Part shown: positions 60,982 through 64,000 of the stretch, one piece after another
Layout: every line of letters starts with the position of its first letter
How positions within the stretch are numbered: position 1 is the first letter of the stretch
Source of the DNA: Flavobacterium tistrianum
Lineage (GTDB): Bacteria; Bacteroidota; Bacteroidia; Flavobacteriales; Flavobacteriaceae
Length of the DNA: 64,000 nucleotides
Assembly (NCBI RefSeq): GCF_003254545.1
Contig: NZ_QJRH01000061.1
Location: 62,001-126,000 of the forward strand
Direction of reading: 5' to 3'
Made by a program: the position numbers and the translations under genes
Notes under the pieces: generated by a model
The model's input: only the letters and a program-made list of their open reading frames with translations
Databases searched by the model: none
What the model was told of the DNA's origin: nothing

Positions 60982-61185
60982 TTTGACAGATTGTAAAAGT
61001 ATAAAACGGCAAAGATAGATCTAAATTGTAATTTCTTTTTATAAATGTAAGAATTGACATCTGTAATTGTCCGAATGATGGGTTTATGTGGTGTTTTTTT
61101 ATTACTTTTTGACATTTTAGTATCTTTTTGGATAATCTCTTTCCAATATATTTGTGAATAGTATTTATATTTTAACAAATAAATT

Positions 61186-62280
61186 ATGTTTCCCAAAAAA
61201 ATGGCACTTTTAATTTTGTTTTTGCTGATTTCGACGGTTTCGAATTCGCAAACTCAAAATTCTAATAAAACTTTTTTATATCAAGGACGAATTGATAAAC
61301 TTCAAAATGATCAGGTTATTTTAATCGGAACTGCTTCTTCAGTTTCTTTTAATTTTACAGGAAATGAGTGTTCTATTTCATTGCAAAGCCTTGAAGATCA
61401 TCATAATTATGTTCAGCTAGTTTTGGATGGAAAATATATTGGGAAGATTAGAATAGAAAAAGGAGCTGTGCAGTTATTTCCAATAAAAGTGACTTCGAAT
61501 AAAAAAGAGCATCGATTAGAAATCTACAAAAATACAGAAGCGCAGAGCGGAAATATTTTGTTTGCTGGAACAACTGCAAAACTGATTCCGACTTCATTTA
61601 AAAAGAAAAAGAAAATTGAATTCATTGGCGATTCCATTACTTGTGGCGCAGCAAGCGATCCGTCTGATGTTCCTTGTGATATAGGCGAATATATGGATCA
61701 TCATAATGGTTATTATGCTTATGGACCAACACTTTCCAGAGCAATCGATGCTGACTATTTAATGAGCTGTGTTTCGGGAATCGGAATGTACAGAAATTGG
61801 AACGATGAGCATAAAGACGAAGCCATAATGCCAGACGTTTATCCTAATTTATATCTGACAAAAGATGCTTCAAAACCGAAATATAATTTTGCGTTTCAGC
61901 CAGAGATTATCAGCATTGCTTTAGGAACAAATGATTTTTCTGGAGGAGATGGAAAAAAAGAACGTCTGCCTTTTAATGCTGAAAAATATATTTCAAATTA
62001 TCTCAATTTTATAAAAATGCTTTACAAACACAATCCGAATGCGCAGATTGTAATTACAAACAGTCCGATGGTTGGCGGAGATAGAGCAGTAGTTTTTGAA
62101 GATTGTTTGAATAAAGTTAAAAACGCTTTCGCGAATGATAAAACACACAAACCAATTCAGATTTTCAAATTTAAACCGATGACTCCAAATGGATGTTCTG
62201 GTCATCCTGATGTGGCAGATCATAAGGTTTTGGCAGAGGAATATGGCCCATTTTTAAAGAAGTTGCTAAATGAAAAATAA
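61186..62280 (+). CDS. CE2-like SGNH acetyl esterase
   Basis: A 364-residue secreted esterase with a signal peptide (MALLILFLLISTVSNSQ; start at 61186 or the internal ATG at 61201). N-terminal jelly-roll at about 25-135 (FLYQGRIDKL, SVSFNFTGNECSI), then SGNH domain at about 145-362 with S150 in EFIGDSITCGAAS, GTND at 247-250 and GHPDVADHKV (H340 or H346). This two-domain layout is that of carbohydrate esterase family 2, which deacetylates xylan or mannan. It overlaps the sialate O-acetylesterase gene by 11 bases. Confidence 0.9.
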   Translation: MFPKKMALLILFLLISTVSNSQTQNSNKTFLYQGRIDKLQNDQVILIGTASSVSFNFTGNECSISLQSLEDHHNYVQLVLDGKYIGKIRIEKGAVQLFPIKVTSNKKEHRLEIYKNTEAQSGNILFAGTTAKLIPTSFKKKKKIEFIGDSITCGAASDPSDVPCDIGEYMDHHNGYYAYGPTLSRAIDADYLMSCVSGIGMYRNWNDEHKDEAIMPDVYPNLYLTKDASKPKYNFAFQPEIISIALGTNDFSGGDGKKERLPFNAEKYISNYLNFIKMLYKHNPNAQIVITNSPMVGGDRAVVFEDCLNKVKNAFANDKTHKPIQIFKFKPMTPNGCSGHPDVADHKVLAEEYGPFLKKLLNEK

Positions 62281-63649
62281 TATTTTTAAGTTTGTTTTCT
62301 TTCTATTGATTTCCAGTACTATGATGGCAAACGTTTCGCTTCCGAATATTTTTAGTGATAATATGGTTTTACAACGCAACTCTGAAGTGAAAATTTGGGG
62401 TTGGGCAAATCCAAAAGAAGAAATTAAATTGGTTTCGAGCTGGAATAATCAGGAATATAAAACCGTTGCCAATAATCAGGCAAAATGGGAAATTACGATT
62501 AAAACTCCTGAAGCAGGCGGTCCTTTTACCATTTCGATAAAAGGCTACAATGAAGTAGTCTTAAAAAATATTTTAATTGGCGAAGTTTGGCTTTGTTCGG
62601 GACAATCAAATATGGAAATGTCTGTAAGCTGGGGAATTGACGATGGGGAAGAAGAAATGAAAAATGCCACAAATCCAAGCATTCGATTTTTTACTGTTCC
62701 GAAATTGACAGCTGAAAATGCGCAGAATAATTTACTGGGAAATTGGACAGAATCGACTCCTGAAACCATGAAATATTTTAGCGCTGTTGGTTATTTTTTT
62801 GCGAAACGTCTACGCGAAGATTTAAAAAATGTCCCAATCGGATTAATATCTTCTAACTGGGGAGGAACTCCTGCAGAAATATGGATGTCACAAGAAGTTG
62901 TAAACAGTGACCCTGTTTTATTAGAAAACGCTAAAAAACTCAACGAACAAGAATACGGACCAAGACAACCTGGACGAGCTTACAATGCCATGATTTATCC
63001 AATAATCGGATTTAAAATTGCGGGAACGCTTTGGTATCAGGGCGAGTCGAATGTTGGTTCTTTGGTTTATGATAAAACTTTGGGAGCTTTAATAACTTCT
63101 TGGAGAAAAGAATGGAAAGACGAATTTCCGTTTTACTATGTTCAGATTGCGCCATTTAAAACGGGAAAGAATAATTTCTCAAATGTAACAGTTAGAGATT
63201 CGCAGAGAAAATTATTGAAAGAAGTTCCGAAAACAGGAATGGTGGTCATCAGTGATATTTCGGATATAATTGATATTCATCCAAAAAATAAAAAATCGGT
63301 GGGAATTCGTTTGGCGAATTTGGCTTTGGCTGACATTTATAAAACCAACAATAATTTAGTTAATGGACCACTCTTTAAATCCATTAAAATTGACGAAAAT
63401 AAAGTAACCGTTTCTTTTGACTACGGAGACGGATTATATTTCAAAGACAACAAATCGAATCAATTTGAAGTTGCGGGAACAGATGGAGTTTTCTATTCAG
63501 CCGAGGCTTCAATTCAAAATAACGAAGTGATTTTGAAAAGTAAAAAAGTGGCTTCTCCAACAAAAGTGAGATTTGCATGGGGAAATACAACGCAATCGGA
63601 TTTGTTTAATAAAGTAAATTTGCCGGCTTCTTGTTTTGTTTCTGAGTGA
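62270..63649 (+). CDS. sialate O-acetylesterase-like (SIAE) SGNH esterase
   Basis: A 459-residue protein with a signal peptide (FVFFLLISSTMMANVS). An N-terminal beta domain (LPNIFSDNMVLQRNSEVKI) precedes the SGNH esterase core with S113 in CSGQSNMEMSV and WYQGESN (about 258-264). The late His-Asp pair is DIHPKNKKSVGIRLA (about 340-354). This is the SIAE family, removing O-acetyl groups from sialic acid or from plant polysaccharides (the CE6 relatives are close). Its start lies inside the CE2 gene, so the two esterases are coupled and probably act together on an acetylated glycan. Confidence 0.9.
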   Translation: MKNNIFKFVFFLLISSTMMANVSLPNIFSDNMVLQRNSEVKIWGWANPKEEIKLVSSWNNQEYKTVANNQAKWEITIKTPEAGGPFTISIKGYNEVVLKNILIGEVWLCSGQSNMEMSVSWGIDDGEEEMKNATNPSIRFFTVPKLTAENAQNNLLGNWTESTPETMKYFSAVGYFFAKRLREDLKNVPIGLISSNWGGTPAEIWMSQEVVNSDPVLLENAKKLNEQEYGPRQPGRAYNAMIYPIIGFKIAGTLWYQGESNVGSLVYDKTLGALITSWRKEWKDEFPFYYVQIAPFKTGKNNFSNVTVRDSQRKLLKEVPKTGMVVISDISDIIDIHPKNKKSVGIRLANLALADIYKTNNNLVNGPLFKSIKIDENKVTVSFDYGDGLYFKDNKSNQFEVAGTDGVFYSAEASIQNNEVILKSKKVASPTKVRFAWGNTTQSDLFNKVNLPASCFVSE

Positions 63650-63693
63650 GTGTTTAAAGAATAAAGAAACAAGATTTTAGATTTTAGTTTTTT

Positions 63694-63840
63694 TGTCAGG
63701 CTGAGCGAAGTCGAAGTCCCGCAAAGTGATACGCAAAGTTTGTCATTTCGAGGATCGAAGGATCACACTCGGGATTTGACAAAGATTGGTGAATTTCTGT
63801 GTGGAATTTCTAGTGTGATCCTTCGTTCCTCAGGATGACA
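63694..63840. repeat. TGTCATTTCGAGG-type inverted repeat, relative of the array at 55442
   Basis: Left arm 63741-63769 (TGTCATTTCGAGGATCGAAG...) pairs with 63812-63840 with about four mismatches in 29 positions. It is preceded by GTCAGGCTGAGCGAAGTCG (63695-63713), another widely dispersed Bacteroidetes word. Its middle (CAAAGATTGGTGAATTTCTG) resembles the middle of the 148-bp units. Confidence 0.7.
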
Positions 63841-63872
63841 AGATAACCAAAAACGCTCTTTTGAAAACGATT

Positions 63873-63966
63873 TGCGTGAGGGATAGAGGCGGTATCCTTT
63901 TGTGAAGAGAAACGGAACAAAAGATATAGCCGAAAGCCCGACCCGCCTTTTTCGGCGGGACACGCC
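63873..63966 (+). repeat. third copy of the long hairpin element
   Basis: Starts GCGTGAGGGATAGAGGCGG, continues TATCCTTTTGTG and, after a 15-base turn, AACAAAAGATATAGCCG and a small GC hairpin CCCGCC...GGCGGG. It shares the order GGCGGTATCCTTTTGT / ACAAAAGATATAGCC with AGCGGCATCCTTTTGT / ACAAAAGATACAGCG at 41568-41655. The last bases of the window hold a CTTAGAATCT fragment of the CTAAG-type repeat. Confidence 0.6.
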
Positions 63967-64000
63967 CAAAGGAAAACTTAGAATCTCAGTATCTCAGAAC

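Noticed and set aside
63763..63969. Minus-strand open frame at the right edge
   Set aside because: It runs across two intergenic repeat elements and has repeat-derived peptide (CHPEERRITLEI), so it is not a gene.

Overview
The window is a piece of a low-GC Bacteroidota chromosome, most likely Flavobacterium. The signs are the gene content (bacillithiol enzyme BshC, a gliding/type IX secretion C-terminal domain, the rpmB-rpmG-DUF4295-ftsY block, DUF5009, DUF1573 and DUF2795 proteins), TonB and Omp85 outer-membrane proteins, promoters of the TAnnTTTG (-7) type instead of E. coli boxes, weak ribosome binding sites, and many intergenic inverted repeats typical of flavobacterial genomes. No tRNA, rRNA, phage, insertion sequence or CRISPR array was seen. 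About 60 protein genes are supported; the first is cut by the window edge.

Layout. 1-8.8 kb: Rrf2 regulator (partial), DoxX protein with a divergent-context Crp-type regulator, AEC transporter, 1-Cys peroxiredoxin, a large cation:proton antiporter, purB, then a translationally coupled fatty acid hydroxylase-like gene and a zinc-less sirtuin. 9.0-11.2 kb: a tight three-gene cassette of APS kinase, Asp/Asn beta-hydroxylase-like oxygenase and sulfotransferase, the best candidate here for an undescribed system. 11.3-17 kb: an unknown gene, a TrmH-type methyltransferase, then a metal-uptake-like block (small Cys protein, TonB receptor, PepSY membrane protein). 17-27.5 kb: secA, DUF2795, cobalamin adenosyltransferase, LolD-like ABC ATPase, lipoprotein, methyltransferase, FKBP, Uup-like ABC-F, secreted protein. 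27.7-33.7 kb: cell-surface polysaccharide genes (sugar-phosphate transferase, CpsB phosphatase, DUF5009, Omp85 protein, family 2 glycosyltransferase). 33.8-40.7 kb: housekeeping genes (E2 acyltransferase, DnaQ-like exonuclease, FAH/Hpt pair, cinA, rpmB, rpmG, DUF4295, ftsY). 40.8-48.5 kb: small lipoproteins, DUF721, ndk, a second DUF5009, bshC, an MFS symporter. 48.6-55.4 kb: a 1116-residue type IX secreted protein, a B12-type radical SAM protein, an MBL-fold hydrolase and a GIY-YIG protein. 56-63.6 kb: a two-component system, DUF1573, L,D-transpeptidase, NlpC/P60 and a CE2-like esterase/sialate O-acetylesterase pair.

The gaps are rich in non-coding structure. I can see a direct-repeat array of 148-bp units built on 28-bp inverted arms (55.44-55.98 kb), three copies of a long imperfect hairpin family (5.87, 41.57 and 63.87 kb), at least three further families of 3'-end inverted repeats, and about a dozen simple hairpin terminators. 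Several apparent TTG or GTG starts overlap or precede -7 boxes and were moved downstream. All functional statements are from reading motifs; no database search was run.
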